Shown: in pieces, positions 24,750 to 32,836 of the stretch
Position numbering within the stretch: the stretch's first letter is position 1
Layout: every line of letters starts with the position of its first letter
Assembly (NCBI GenBank): GCA_022821065.1
Contig: JAJEEK010000067.1
Span: 1-42,722 of the forward strand
DNA from: Candidatus Poribacteria bacterium
GTDB lineage: Bacteria; Poribacteria; WGA-4E; WGA-3G
Direction of reading: 5' to 3'
Length of the DNA: 42,722 nt
Notes under the pieces: model-generated
The model's database searches: none
What the model saw: only the letters and a program-made list of their open reading frames with translations
What the model was told of the DNA's origin: nothing
Program-made: the position numbers and the translations under genes

Positions 24750-27700
24750 ATGCCAACCCCCAAAGAAGTATATGATAATCCTTTAGAATATCTCGATTTC
24801 TTTCAGTCTGCCGATTTTGAAGGGCAGTGCTTTGATCGGAAAGAAGTTCGTACAGAGCACAATAGGCAAATTAAAACCTTAAAAGAAAATGTTACTAAAT
24901 GTATATCTGCTTTTGCGAATAGTAATAGAGCTGGCGGGCTTCTGGTACTGGGTGTTGCCGACGACGGAACCATCAAAGGTGTTCAGCATGTCGATGAATC
25001 TACAATGAACAGCGTCATTCAGGCAAAACAAGACTTAAAGCACCACGCAACGCAGTCGCAAAATGTTGATCTTCCGGACTCGGATGGAAAACGATTACAC
25101 CTTCTCTACACACCATGGACACCGGATGCTATTTGTGAAACGATTGAGGCTTTTCCAAAAGCATGGGAAAGATCTAATGCTCAGTGCTTTCCTCTCAGCG
25201 AATCATATCGAGAGCAGCTTAAACGTGACAAAAATATAGTTGACTTTGAAAGGGCAATCTGCTGTCCTTACGATCCAGATGAACTTGATAATGATGTCGT
25301 AGCTGAATTTAAAAAAGTTTTTATTAAAGAGAAGGGTTCGTATTATGATCTCAATACAAAAAATATACTCGTGAACATTGGGGCAATCATTAGAGAGAAC
25401 AGTAAATATTACTTTACTAATGCAGGTTATCTGTTCTTCGCTGCAAACCCTCGTAAACTTATTGCCAGCGCGTTCGTAAGAGTGTTACGTTATGATGTTC
25501 CAGCTGAAGATCTGAAAAACCGTGGCGGAACTACATTAGATAAAGAATTTGATGGACCTCTGCCAAATATCATTCGCAATTTTCGGACTTTTTTAAATGA
25601 ATCCGCCCTTTTTCGCACCTTCTCAAAACGGAATCCTGATGGAGGGTTCACTGAGGAACCTGAATACCCATTTATAGCAGTTGATGAAGCACTTGTAAAT
25701 TCTATCATTCACAGAGAATATGCTGTTACGACACCGGTTTTTTGTACTGTTTTTAGGGATAAGTTGGAAATAAGAAATCCGGGGAACATCCCACAACAGG
25801 TTCCGCATTCGTTTAGTCTTGATAAAACCATACTTGATACTGTCCCTCGTAATCCAAAAATTGTCGAGTGGATGCACCGCTTAAAAGATGAACGAGGTGC
25901 CAATTTTGTACATGCGTTGAGTGAAGGCACAAGACGAATGCAGGAGGAGATGGAAAAGCTTGAGTTACCACCTCCACACTACCAGACTAATCAATATACT
26001 ACCGTTACACTGTACAGTAAATTTGATGAACGGTTGGAAAAGTACGCTGTAAAAGCGGTCACAGAAACAGAAGAATATGCTAATCTTTTTCAACTTGTAC
26101 AATCAAACGCTCCAATATTACAAGGAGAATTCCGCGAACTCCGTAGAAGCATTCTCTGGGCAATCAAAAACGCCCTTTCAAACCATGGATGGTTTATTGA
26201 TAGTTTATCTTTTGGTAGAATCATAGCCCATCGAAAGGGGTACACATTACCTTTGTCTCCACAAGTTGAAAAAATAGCTCGAATATATCCTGCGTATGAA
26301 TTGCAGGTTCGGCAGTACGCTGATAACCTCTACCTATGTATTGATTACAAAGCTGAGCTTAAAAACATATTGGCAGTAGACAGATTATTATTATTGGACT
26401 TCGGTATTGATAAGTTAATATCCAGGCATGCTGTAGGTCTCTATGATAAAAAATGGGAACGCGGCCGTATTTTGGAAATTAACTCTGAAATGACCAAATT
26501 AGACCTTTTTGACCTGAATACCGAAGTTAATTTACCCAATAACAAAGTGATTCCATCATTGAGAAATACTGAAATTAAGCAGATTTTGAGAGCACAAAGC
26601 ATAACTCATAATCTTGATGAAAAGATAAAGGAACATTCGCTACTTTCGCAGAGGAACGCGGCGAAAACTCGCGCCGAAAAAACACTCCAAACTGTCCAGC
26701 ATCTTGCTGCTGAAGTTTTTCCAGTTAAAATTAATAACTTAATCTTAACTTTATCCAAAGTTCCTGTTCCGTTAAAAAAACCCTCTGGGGATTATTCAGA
26801 AAGCCCTGAACCACTTACGATTTTCCATGAACACAAGGAACCAACAGTGGTATTTCATAAAGGAAACGAAGATGCGAATATTTTAGATGGATTAGCTAAA
26901 TATAGTTCTTACAGCAGCGATCCAAAAAATGTTGAGTTAATCCCGATATGTACGCCGGATCTCCGGGGAGGAATGCAGCAGCTTATTGAAAGACTTAAAC
27001 AAGGCAAATTCAAGTATCGTGGAACTGAAAGGACCTTTAGAACAAAATTAACCTACCCTACTATAACCACAGCGTCTATAGAAGAATTTGAAAGCGAATG
27101 TAAGCGATTATTGGATGAGAATCCGAATTGGGTAGGAAACACAGACTTGAATCGTCTATTTATAGTCTATGTTCCAGAAGACAGGTACCCGGTAACAGAC
27201 CTCAATTCTCCCTACTACACGATAAAGGAACTTCTACTTTCTAAAGGCATACCTGTTCAAATGGTAGATACGCCAATTCTTAAAAATCCGGATTGGAAGG
27301 ACTTTAATCTTGCTTTGAATATCGCAGCGAAATGTGGAGTAATTCCTTGGGTTCTACCAGATGAACTTCCAGACGCTCATTTTTTTGTTGGTTTGTCTTA
27401 TACTCAATATCGTGACAGAGAGGTTCCTCGGATTATGGGATTCGCCAATGTGTTTGATCAATATGGTCGCTGGCAATTTTATCAAGGGAATGCCAATACC
27501 TTCAACTATGATGAGAGGCGTGAGTACTTCAAAGAACTTGTGCAATCAACTTTGGAGCGACTAAAACTGCCCGAATCGCCATCTATACATTTTCACTATT
27601 CAAAAAAATTTTCAACGGAAGAGAGAGAAGTGATTTTGGAAGCGGCAAAATCCGTTCGCCCCAATGGGAAGTACACATTTGTATGGATAAACAATTCGCA

Positions 27701-28082
27701 TATCGTTCGATTTTACGATCCTTCTCCGCAAACAGATGGAAGTTTGCATCGTGGAACATATGTAATTGGTGGGCGGAACCAATTCTATTTATCAACAACT
27801 GGCTATAATACTTATCAAAAAGCACTTGGGACACCTCATCCCCTTGAAGTTAATGTATGGGAAGAACCTTATGATCCTACAAATCCACCGAATTTGAAGG
27901 TTATTGCAAAACATTTAATTTACCTAACAAAATTGAATTGGGCATCAACCCGCTCATTTTGTGGTACACCTATTACGATAAAATACGCCCGTGACATTGC
28001 CCGTTTCGCTTCTGCCTTTATTGAAAGAAGTGGAAAATTTGAACTACACAAAGTTTTAGAGGGAACACCATGGTTCATCTAA
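24750..28082 (+). CDS. Schlafen AlbA_2/HATPase_c_4 module fused to a catalytically degenerate prokaryotic Argonaute
   Basis: 1110 residues. Part 1 (about 1-425): AlbA_2 domain with FDRKE (28-32) and CISAFANSNRAGGLLVLGVADDG (51-73), then the GHKL-like box E313-ALVN317-SIIH321-REY. Part 2 (about 430-1110) has the length of a complete long Argonaute. A region of N/PAZ-like character (LQVRQYADNLYLCIDY, 518-533) leads to a MID domain whose guide-5'-phosphate pocket is intact: Y822, K826, Q837, K861, with spacings 4, 11 and 24 that agree with the known Y/R-K-Q-K set. PIWI follows and ends in the typical LTKLNWASTR...TPITIKYA (1059-1080). The first catalytic acid is S883 (VGLS) and the third site reads HFHYSKK (947-953), so slicing is unlikely. 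AGAGGT precedes the ATG. The last 13 nt overlap hsdS. The likely role is guide-directed recognition of foreign nucleic acid with an AlbA/ATPase effector (inference). Confidence 0.87.
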   Translation: MPTPKEVYDNPLEYLDFFQSADFEGQCFDRKEVRTEHNRQIKTLKENVTKCISAFANSNRAGGLLVLGVADDGTIKGVQHVDESTMNSVIQAKQDLKHHATQSQNVDLPDSDGKRLHLLYTPWTPDAICETIEAFPKAWERSNAQCFPLSESYREQLKRDKNIVDFERAICCPYDPDELDNDVVAEFKKVFIKEKGSYYDLNTKNILVNIGAIIRENSKYYFTNAGYLFFAANPRKLIASAFVRVLRYDVPAEDLKNRGGTTLDKEFDGPLPNIIRNFRTFLNESALFRTFSKRNPDGGFTEEPEYPFIAVDEALVNSIIHREYAVTTPVFCTVFRDKLEIRNPGNIPQQVPHSFSLDKTILDTVPRNPKIVEWMHRLKDERGANFVHALSEGTRRMQEEMEKLELPPPHYQTNQYTTVTLYSKFDERLEKYAVKAVTETEEYANLFQLVQSNAPILQGEFRELRRSILWAIKNALSNHGWFIDSLSFGRIIAHRKGYTLPLSPQVEKIARIYPAYELQVRQYADNLYLCIDYKAELKNILAVDRLLLLDFGIDKLISRHAVGLYDKKWERGRILEINSEMTKLDLFDLNTEVNLPNNKVIPSLRNTEIKQILRAQSITHNLDEKIKEHSLLSQRNAAKTRAEKTLQTVQHLAAEVFPVKINNLILTLSKVPVPLKKPSGDYSESPEPLTIFHEHKEPTVVFHKGNEDANILDGLAKYSSYSSDPKNVELIPICTPDLRGGMQQLIERLKQGKFKYRGTERTFRTKLTYPTITTASIEEFESECKRLLDENPNWVGNTDLNRLFIVYVPEDRYPVTDLNSPYYTIKELLLSKGIPVQMVDTPILKNPDWKDFNLALNIAAKCGVIPWVLPDELPDAHFFVGLSYTQYRDREVPRIMGFANVFDQYGRWQFYQGNANTFNYDERREYFKELVQSTLERLKLPESPSIHFHYSKKFSTEEREVILEAAKSVRPNGKYTFVWINNSHIVRFYDPSPQTDGSLHRGTYVIGGRNQFYLSTTGYNTYQKALGTPHPLEVNVWEEPYDPTNPPNLKVIAKHLIYLTKLNWASTRSFCGTPITIKYARDIARFASAFIERSGKFELHKVLEGTPWFI

Positions 28083-29404
28083 ATCAGATTTTCAATGATT
28101 TGCCAGAAGGGTGGACCTGGACAACGCTTCAACAGGTCTGTTCAACCCCACAATACGGATGGACGACGAGAGCAAGTACGCGAGGAACGCTTCACTTACT
28201 TAGGACGACCGATATTACTACCGGAAATGTCAATTGGGGAACAGTTCCCTACTGCACAGAAGAACCACCAGAAAAAGAAAAATACCTTTTAAAAACAGGG
28301 GATATTGTCATCTCTCGAGCGGGTTCTGTCGGTTATAGTTATTTAGTTAAAAATCCCCAGAATGCAGTGTTTGCTTCATACTTGATTCGCTTCAAGCCAT
28401 TACCGGTAATTGATGAAAATTATCTCGCATTTTTTCTCAAGAGTCCAGACTATTGGAAAATTATTTCAGAAGAAAAAGCAGGGATTGCCCTTCCAAACGT
28501 CAATGCCACGAAACTGAAGCAAATACAGGTACCTCTTCCGCCGCTGGCAGAACAACGCCGTATCGTAGCCAAATTAGAGGTGCTGTTTACACAATTAGAC
28601 GCAGCCGTTGATAGTCTCAAAAAAGCACAAGTGCAGTTGCATCGGTATCGTAGATCGATCCTCAAAGCTGCTTTTGAAGGGGAATTGACTAAGGAATGGC
28701 GCGAAGGGTATTCGGGAGAACTTGAACCAATGTCGGTTTCGGAAGTGTCTGATACAGATAGTTTACCAGAGCTACCTGATGGTTGGGTGTGGACAACATT
28801 GGAGGAAATTAGCGAAATTATATTAGGGCAATCACCCCCATCCACTACTTATAATACAGATAGAGATGGACTCCCTTTTTATCAAGGCAAACTTGAATTT
28901 GGAAAACTTTATCCTACACCCCGAAAATGGTGTACCGCTCCAAAGAAAATATCTGAAAAAGGGGACGTATTTATTTCTATTCGCGCCCCTGTTGGACCGA
29001 CAAACTTATGTCCTGAAAAATCTGCTGTGGGACGCGGACTTGCAGCAATCCGAGGTTTAAATGGAATTCAGCCATTTTTTATCCTTTATTTAATGCGTAG
29101 ATTTGAGAATGAAATTGCAAGTAGAGGAACCGGAACAACTTTCAAGGCAATAACAGGAAATCAACTTAAGACTTTTCAAATTCCCTTACCACCACTTCCT
29201 GAACAGGAACAAATCGTTTTTGAACTTGAGCGTCACCTTTCAGTCGCTGACGAGATTGAAGCAACTATCGGGGCAGAACTCACACGCTCGGAACGTTTAG
29301 GACAATCTATTCTCAAGCAGGCGTTTTCTGGTAAACTTGCTCCACAAGACCCGCACGATGAGCCGGCAGATATGCTTCTGGCACGAATTAAATCGGATAA
29401 TTAG
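28070..29404 (+). CDS. hsdS: Type I restriction enzyme, S (specificity) subunit
   Basis: 444 residues with the classical duplicated layout. Target recognition domain 1 (about 12-158) begins LPEGWTWTTL and ends at PLPPLAEQRRIV. A central helix (162-210, QLDAAVDSLKKAQVQLHRYR) follows. Target recognition domain 2 (about 235-395) begins LPDGWVWTTL and ends at PLPPLPEQEQIV, and a final conserved helix and QAFSGKLAPQDPHDEPA close the protein. It picks the methylated and cleaved DNA sequence, which cannot be predicted by eye. ATG 28070 lies inside the end of the Argonaute fusion gene (13-nt overlap, different frame) with AGAGGGA (28058-28064) ahead of it, so the two are very probably co-translated. 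Confidence 0.9.
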   Translation: MVHLNQIFNDLPEGWTWTTLQQVCSTPQYGWTTRASTRGTLHLLRTTDITTGNVNWGTVPYCTEEPPEKEKYLLKTGDIVISRAGSVGYSYLVKNPQNAVFASYLIRFKPLPVIDENYLAFFLKSPDYWKIISEEKAGIALPNVNATKLKQIQVPLPPLAEQRRIVAKLEVLFTQLDAAVDSLKKAQVQLHRYRRSILKAAFEGELTKEWREGYSGELEPMSVSEVSDTDSLPELPDGWVWTTLEEISEIILGQSPPSTTYNTDRDGLPFYQGKLEFGKLYPTPRKWCTAPKKISEKGDVFISIRAPVGPTNLCPEKSAVGRGLAAIRGLNGIQPFFILYLMRRFENEIASRGTGTTFKAITGNQLKTFQIPLPPLPEQEQIVFELERHLSVADEIEATIGAELTRSERLGQSILKQAFSGKLAPQDPHDEPADMLLARIKSDN

Positions 29405-29406
29405 CA

Positions 29407-29436
29407 TTGCAATTTCAGGCAAACGTATGCTAAAAT
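29407..29436 (+). promoter_or_regulatory. Promoter for the antitoxin/PIN operon
   Basis: TTGCAA (29407-29412), 18-nt spacer, TAAAAT (29431-29436), directly after the hsdS stop, indicating a separate transcript for the following pair. Confidence 0.5.
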
Positions 29437-29547
29437 TAAGCGTTAGCTGGTATTAGGATTGTATAATTGTATCTGGAAAATCAGTTTCCAATCACCTATT
29501 GTTATGTATACCCCAAACCTCTTGGCAAATTTTGGAAGGATAGTAAA

Positions 29548-30324
29548 ATGAAACAGATGCAAATAGAGAATAGCTTTGACGCAATCCATCCTGTTGAGAA
29601 CCGCCCTCTTGATGCTGAAGTTCCAATTGAAGTTAAGACGTGGCAGTCAACACGTCTTGATCTTATGCGCATGCTCAGCAATGAATTCAACGAATATGAC
29701 GAGGAAATCAAAAGGTTTGAAAAAGAAAACCAAAATTCCCATGTGGAAAAGGATATTGGATTCATTGAGGACTATCCATTATCAATTGAATATGTCCCAC
29801 CTCACGTTCACAACACGCCACCATTCTGGCAGTATTTAATATCATATGGTGGACCTGGATCTGAAATCCGATTTTTCGTTAACGACAGAAATTCTACCCA
29901 ACCTTACAAAGTCAATTTCTGTGTCTTAGATTGGTACACCGTAGTTGAACATGATGTAACCGGTGAAAATGTTATTGAACACCTATGGGATCAGATTCTA
30001 CTTCCATTGGTAAATTCTTCAGCAGGAATTGCTTACGGTGAAACTCAAGAAAACATAGAATTAGCTGGGGTAGCACAGGAAATTGATTCGCTTGTTGCCT
30101 TAGCAGGAACGTTGAATCCTGATGTTACAGATATAAAAAAACAGTTCAAAACTTCTGTTCGTCCAAAGGCACGCGTGGTTAAAGGAGCATACGAAGATCA
30201 TCCGGATCCACTCATCGCATTGCTGGGTACGTTGGAATGTGATGTCCCCGACATAGGAGAACGACACGACGACTATATTGGTGACGCGTTATTAGAAGAA
30301 TTATGGGGAGATGAGGATGAATGA
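29548..30324 (+). CDS. Unknown protein with antitoxin-like C-terminus, paired with a PIN toxin
   Basis: 258 residues from ATG 29548, chosen because GGAAGGA (29534-29540) is 7 nt upstream; a longer frame opens only at a TTG. The N-terminal 170 residues are not recognised (PPHVHNTPPFWQYLISYGGPGSEIRF region, no clear motif). The C-terminal 40 residues (DPLIALLGTLECDVPDIGERHDDYIGDALLEELWG, cited as positions about 218-252) look like the short antitoxins that precede PIN genes. The stop overlaps the PIN start by 8 nt. I infer that it neutralises the PIN protein, with an added domain of unknown use. Confidence 0.55.
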   Translation: MKQMQIENSFDAIHPVENRPLDAEVPIEVKTWQSTRLDLMRMLSNEFNEYDEEIKRFEKENQNSHVEKDIGFIEDYPLSIEYVPPHVHNTPPFWQYLISYGGPGSEIRFFVNDRNSTQPYKVNFCVLDWYTVVEHDVTGENVIEHLWDQILLPLVNSSAGIAYGETQENIELAGVAQEIDSLVALAGTLNPDVTDIKKQFKTSVRPKARVVKGAYEDHPDPLIALLGTLECDVPDIGERHDDYIGDALLEELWGDEDE

Positions 30325-30730
30325 GGTTTTCGCTGACACCTCTGGGTGGGCAAATGCTTTTGTTAAAACAGAACGCTATCATACGAAAGCCTCTACATTA
30401 GTGAAACAGTGGCAACAAAACAACCGTCATGTTGTCACAACAAACTATGTTCTAAGTGAACTCATCGCCCTATTCACTCGCATGCGGATACCGCGTCTAA
30501 ATGGTCTGAAGTATATTGAGATTATCCGCTCAGCTGAATGGGTGGAAATCGTTCACATAGATCAGTCATTAGATGAGAAAGCATGGCAGTTGCTTGCAAA
30601 TCGATTAGATAAGCAATGGAGTCTCGTTGATGCTGTTAGTTTTATTGTAATGCAAGAGCGAAATTTGACCGAAGCATTTACAGAAGATCGCCACTTTGAA
30701 CAGGCAGGTTTTGTTCGACTTTTGAAATAA
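30317..30730 (+). CDS. PIN-domain ribonuclease, VapC-like toxin
   Basis: 137 residues. The four acidic PIN positions are present: D7 (VFADTSGW), E48 (VLSELIALF), D105 (SLVDAVSFI) and D124 (FTEDRHFEQAGF). Family members cut RNA, often tRNA or rRNA, when not bound by antitoxin. ATG 30317 has GGAG 6 nt upstream, whereas the in-frame ATG at 30311 abuts that signal, so the later one is chosen. It overlaps the upstream gene, the usual antitoxin-first arrangement. The module sits inside the type I restriction locus between hsdS and hsdM and may stabilise the island. Confidence 0.85.
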   Translation: MNEVFADTSGWANAFVKTERYHTKASTLVKQWQQNNRHVVTTNYVLSELIALFTRMRIPRLNGLKYIEIIRSAEWVEIVHIDQSLDEKAWQLLANRLDKQWSLVDAVSFIVMQERNLTEAFTEDRHFEQAGFVRLLK

Positions 30731-30752
30731 TGAACAGTCTATCAAATATCAT

Positions 30753-30780
30753 TTGGCAATTTACCTCAGACTCGTATAGG
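30753..30780 (+). promoter_or_regulatory. Promoter candidate for the 30790 gene
   Basis: TTGGCA (30753-30758), 16-nt spacer, TATAGG (30775-30780). Very close to the ATG at 30790, so a nearly leaderless transcript would result. Confidence 0.35.
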
Positions 30781-30789
30781 TAACATACT

Positions 30790-31206
30790 ATGGAAACTCG
30801 ACAAAACGAGCTTGAATTTGCTCGGTTGCCAGTAGACAAGGTGCTGTTTAGGAAGCATGTCCAAAACGAATTAGACGAAATCCGCAAGGAAGTTGAGGAA
30901 ACTTGTGCAGTGGCTGAAAATGTTTGTCGTGTACCAAAATCGGCATACGAAGAAACCTTTTCTTTGATGGCACAGATGCCCCGTGATATTCCAATGCCAG
31001 ACATGATGTGGTTAGAAGATGGCGGCATTGGATTGGAATGGCGGCCTGGAGATGGCATAGCGACGATGAGCCTTTATGGCGATGGACTTGTCGTCTATGG
31101 TGCATCTTTAGGTAATGAACGCAGAGTCAAAGGAACCTGTTCACTATCTGACCCTATTCTATTGCCGAATTTCCTGAAAACACTAAGTGAAGCTTTCCAA
31201 GAATAG
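30790..31206 (+). CDS. Small conserved protein, module paralogue 1
   Basis: 138 residues, family not recognised. A charged helical N-terminal half (LPVDKVLFRKHVQNELDEI..EVEETCAVAE) precedes a short beta-like core with MPDMMWLEDGGIGLEWRPGDG and ATMSLYGDGLVVYGA. Nearly identical to the 34417 protein and more distantly related to the 31691 one. In each case it is followed closely by a small gene, here a UPF0175 protein. This suggests a two-gene module in which it is either partner of a toxin-antitoxin-like pair or an accessory protein. Confidence 0.6.
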   Translation: METRQNELEFARLPVDKVLFRKHVQNELDEIRKEVEETCAVAENVCRVPKSAYEETFSLMAQMPRDIPMPDMMWLEDGGIGLEWRPGDGIATMSLYGDGLVVYGASLGNERRVKGTCSLSDPILLPNFLKTLSEAFQE

Positions 31207-31269
31207 GGTATTTTGCAAAACGATTTTCGTTTCCCCTATATGATTTGCCAACAACATAAGGTGATCTTT

Positions 31270-31560
31270 ATGGCAAAAACAGAACTTGAAGTCCGATCTA
31301 CATTACCGCTTGACGAGGTTTTATTGAAACACAAAGTGGACGCGGAGCACAAAGCGCGAGAGGCTTTTGTGCTTGAACTCCTGCGCCAAGGCGATATTAG
31401 TGCTGGTAGAGCGGCACGACTGCTCAACATTTCGCGGTGGGACCTCTCGGATCTGATGTATGAAGCAGGGATATCTCCTTTTGATGACAGTCTCAGAACG
31501 GAAGCGTTAGACGCTGAAGTTAAAAGTGCATTAAAAGATTTCGATGAATTGAAGTTATAA
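31270..31560 (+). CDS. UPF0175 family small protein, copy 1
   Basis: 96 residues. The UPF0175 core is clear: VLELLRQGDISAGRAARLLNISRWDLSDLMYEAGISPFD, positions about 37-75, a helix-turn-helix-like segment. Members are small antitoxin-type DNA-binding proteins. AAGGTGAT (31258-31265) precedes ATG 31270; an upstream TTG at 31213 is less likely. It is about 90 percent alike in its core to the copy at 32285, pointing to a recent duplication together with the gene in front of each. Confidence 0.75.
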   Translation: MAKTELEVRSTLPLDEVLLKHKVDAEHKAREAFVLELLRQGDISAGRAARLLNISRWDLSDLMYEAGISPFDDSLRTEALDAEVKSALKDFDELKL

Positions 31561-31615
31561 CACTGCTATGAATTGTCAAGCGGGTTATTTGAAAGTGCTA
31601 AAATTCAAATAGGTA

Positions 31616-31644
31616 TTGTTTTTGATGAAAATCTGTGCTAAAAT
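31616..31644 (+). promoter_or_regulatory. Promoter of module 2
   Basis: TTGTTT (31616-31621), 17-nt spacer, TAAAAT (31639-31644), before the gene at 31691. Confidence 0.5.
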
Positions 31645-31690
31645 CAGGACATATTAAAAAACTTATCTCACAATTGCAAAAGGACCTGAT

Positions 31691-32107
31691 ATGGAAGCCT
31701 TCCAAAAGGAACATAATCTCCCTTTACCGCCAACAGATAAAGTGCTGTTTCTGAAACAGGTGCAACACGAATTAGACGAAACCCGACAAGAAGCCGAGGT
31801 AGCTTATACCTTGGATAAAGAGATTGACCCAATCCCGGATTCAGCATATAATGATACACTTGTTCTGTTAGAGACGCTTTGTAATTACGAACTGCCCACG
31901 CCAGAAGTTAGTTGGGCAGAGGATGGCAGCTTTAGCATCGGATGGTATCTGGATGAAGGGACTATAACGATGGGTATTTATGGAGACGATCTTGTTATTT
32001 ATAATGCCTTCTTTGAAGAAAAACGCCAATTTGAAGGCATCTGTGCATTATCAGATACGCCAATGTTGTCGGGGTTTCTCAAAATGTTGACAAATATCCT
32101 CATGTAA
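31691..32107 (+). CDS. Small conserved protein, module paralogue 2
   Basis: 138 residues, diverged relative of the 30790 and 34417 proteins: LPPTDKVLFLKQVQHELDETRQEAEVAYTLDKEIDPIPDSAY, then the core VSWAEDGSFSIGWYLDEG and ITMGIYGDDLVIYNAF. The order and position of the conserved blocks agree, so it is the same family, although most surface positions differ. AAAGGA 7 nt upstream. Followed after 13 nt by a 52-codon GTG-start gene, and then by the second UPF0175 gene. Function unknown. Confidence 0.6.
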   Translation: MEAFQKEHNLPLPPTDKVLFLKQVQHELDETRQEAEVAYTLDKEIDPIPDSAYNDTLVLLETLCNYELPTPEVSWAEDGSFSIGWYLDEGTITMGIYGDDLVIYNAFFEEKRQFEGICALSDTPMLSGFLKMLTNILM

Positions 32108-32120
32108 TAAGGATTGTTTT

Positions 32121-32279
32121 GTGGTTCCAGACGAGCCGCCTGAAAGGCATGCAAATATCAGACCTCTTCCAGTAGATAATAGTCCTACAAACAGAAAAGC
32201 GCGTCGAGCCCTCGCTACCAAACTTGCCAACCTTAGTAAACTGGTTATACATCCTGAAATGAAGAATGATACGAGGTAA
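32121..32279 (+). CDS. 52-residue protein with GTG start, homologous to the C-terminus of the 34841 protein
   Basis: GTG start with AAGGA (32109-32113) 7 nt upstream, TAA at 32277-32279. The segments VPDEPPERHANIRPLPVD and ARRALATKLANLSKLVIHPE align with VPDTQPHELHANITPFPID and RIARKLALASELVIIPPEE of the 130-residue protein at 34841, covering nearly the whole short protein. It sits directly after a member of the 138-residue family, as the 34841 gene does. Its stop lies 5 nt before the UPF0175 start, so the three genes are probably co-translated. Too short and without ATG, it is easily missed. Function unknown. Confidence 0.7.
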   Translation: MVPDEPPERHANIRPLPVDNSPTNRKARRALATKLANLSKLVIHPEMKNDTR

Positions 32280-32284
32280 TCCGA

Positions 32285-32575
32285 ATGGCAAAAACAGAAC
32301 TTGAAGTCCGATTTACATTACCGCTTGACAAGGTTTTATTGAAAGACAAAGTGAGCGCGGAGCATAAGGCAAAAGAGGCTTTTGTGCTTGAACTCCTGCG
32401 CCAAGGCGACATTAGTGCTGGTAGAGCCGCACGACTTCTCAACATTTCGCGGTGGGACCTCTCAGAACTAATGTATGAAGCCGGTATCTCCCCTTTTGAC
32501 GACAGTCTCACAACAGAAGCGTTAGACGCTGAAGTTAAAAGTGCATTAAAAGATTTTGATGAACCGAATCTATAA
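32285..32575 (+). CDS. UPF0175 family small protein, copy 2
   Basis: 96 residues, close copy of the 31270 protein with the same VLELLRQGDISAGRAARL and NISRWDLSELMYEAGISPFD blocks. GAGGT (32273-32277), overlapping the stop of the 52-codon gene, serves as its ribosome binding site, which couples the two. Probably an antitoxin-type DNA-binding protein. It is followed 25 nt later by the HicB-like gene. Confidence 0.75.
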   Translation: MAKTELEVRFTLPLDKVLLKDKVSAEHKAKEAFVLELLRQGDISAGRAARLLNISRWDLSELMYEAGISPFDDSLTTEALDAEVKSALKDFDEPNL

Positions 32576-32600
32576 TATCGTCATAAATATGGAGGCCACG

Positions 32601-32833
32601 ATGAAGAATCTGGTCGTAACAGAGGAAATTTGGAAAGAAGGCAATATGTACACTGCCTACTGCCCAGAGTTAGATGTTGTGAGTTGTGGAAGGAATATTG
32701 AAGAGGCACAAAAAATCTCCTTGAAGTTATTGAAATACACTTAGAAGAAGCGGCGAAGCTCGGAACACTCAAGGAATTTTTAAAAGATTATGTCTTGCGC
32801 TCCAACTTTGCGACTGCCCTGAAAGAAGGTTAA
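32601..32833 (+). pseudogene. HicB-like antitoxin gene broken by a one-base frameshift
   Basis: ATG 32601 with GGAGG (32591-32595). The first 36 codons read KNLVVTEEIWKEGNMYTAYC and PELDVVSCGRNIEEAQK, the HicB fold with its CPELDV..G.t.eEA signature. At the A run 32710-32715 the frame breaks. In frame 0 translation stops at 32742-32744, while reading the run as seven A restores LLEVIEIHLEEAAKLGTLKE and a plausible tail to TAA 32831-32833, which lies 3 nt before hsdM. It could be a true mutation, an assembly or sequencing indel, or slippage on the A run. HicB proteins neutralise a HicA RNase, and no HicA gene is seen here. Confidence 0.75.
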
Positions 32834-32836
32834 TCC

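Noticed and set aside
24750..28082. Active slicer Argonaute
   Set aside because: The first catalytic acid is serine (VGLS, S883) and the third site is HYSKK without an acid, so target cleavage by PIWI is unlikely.
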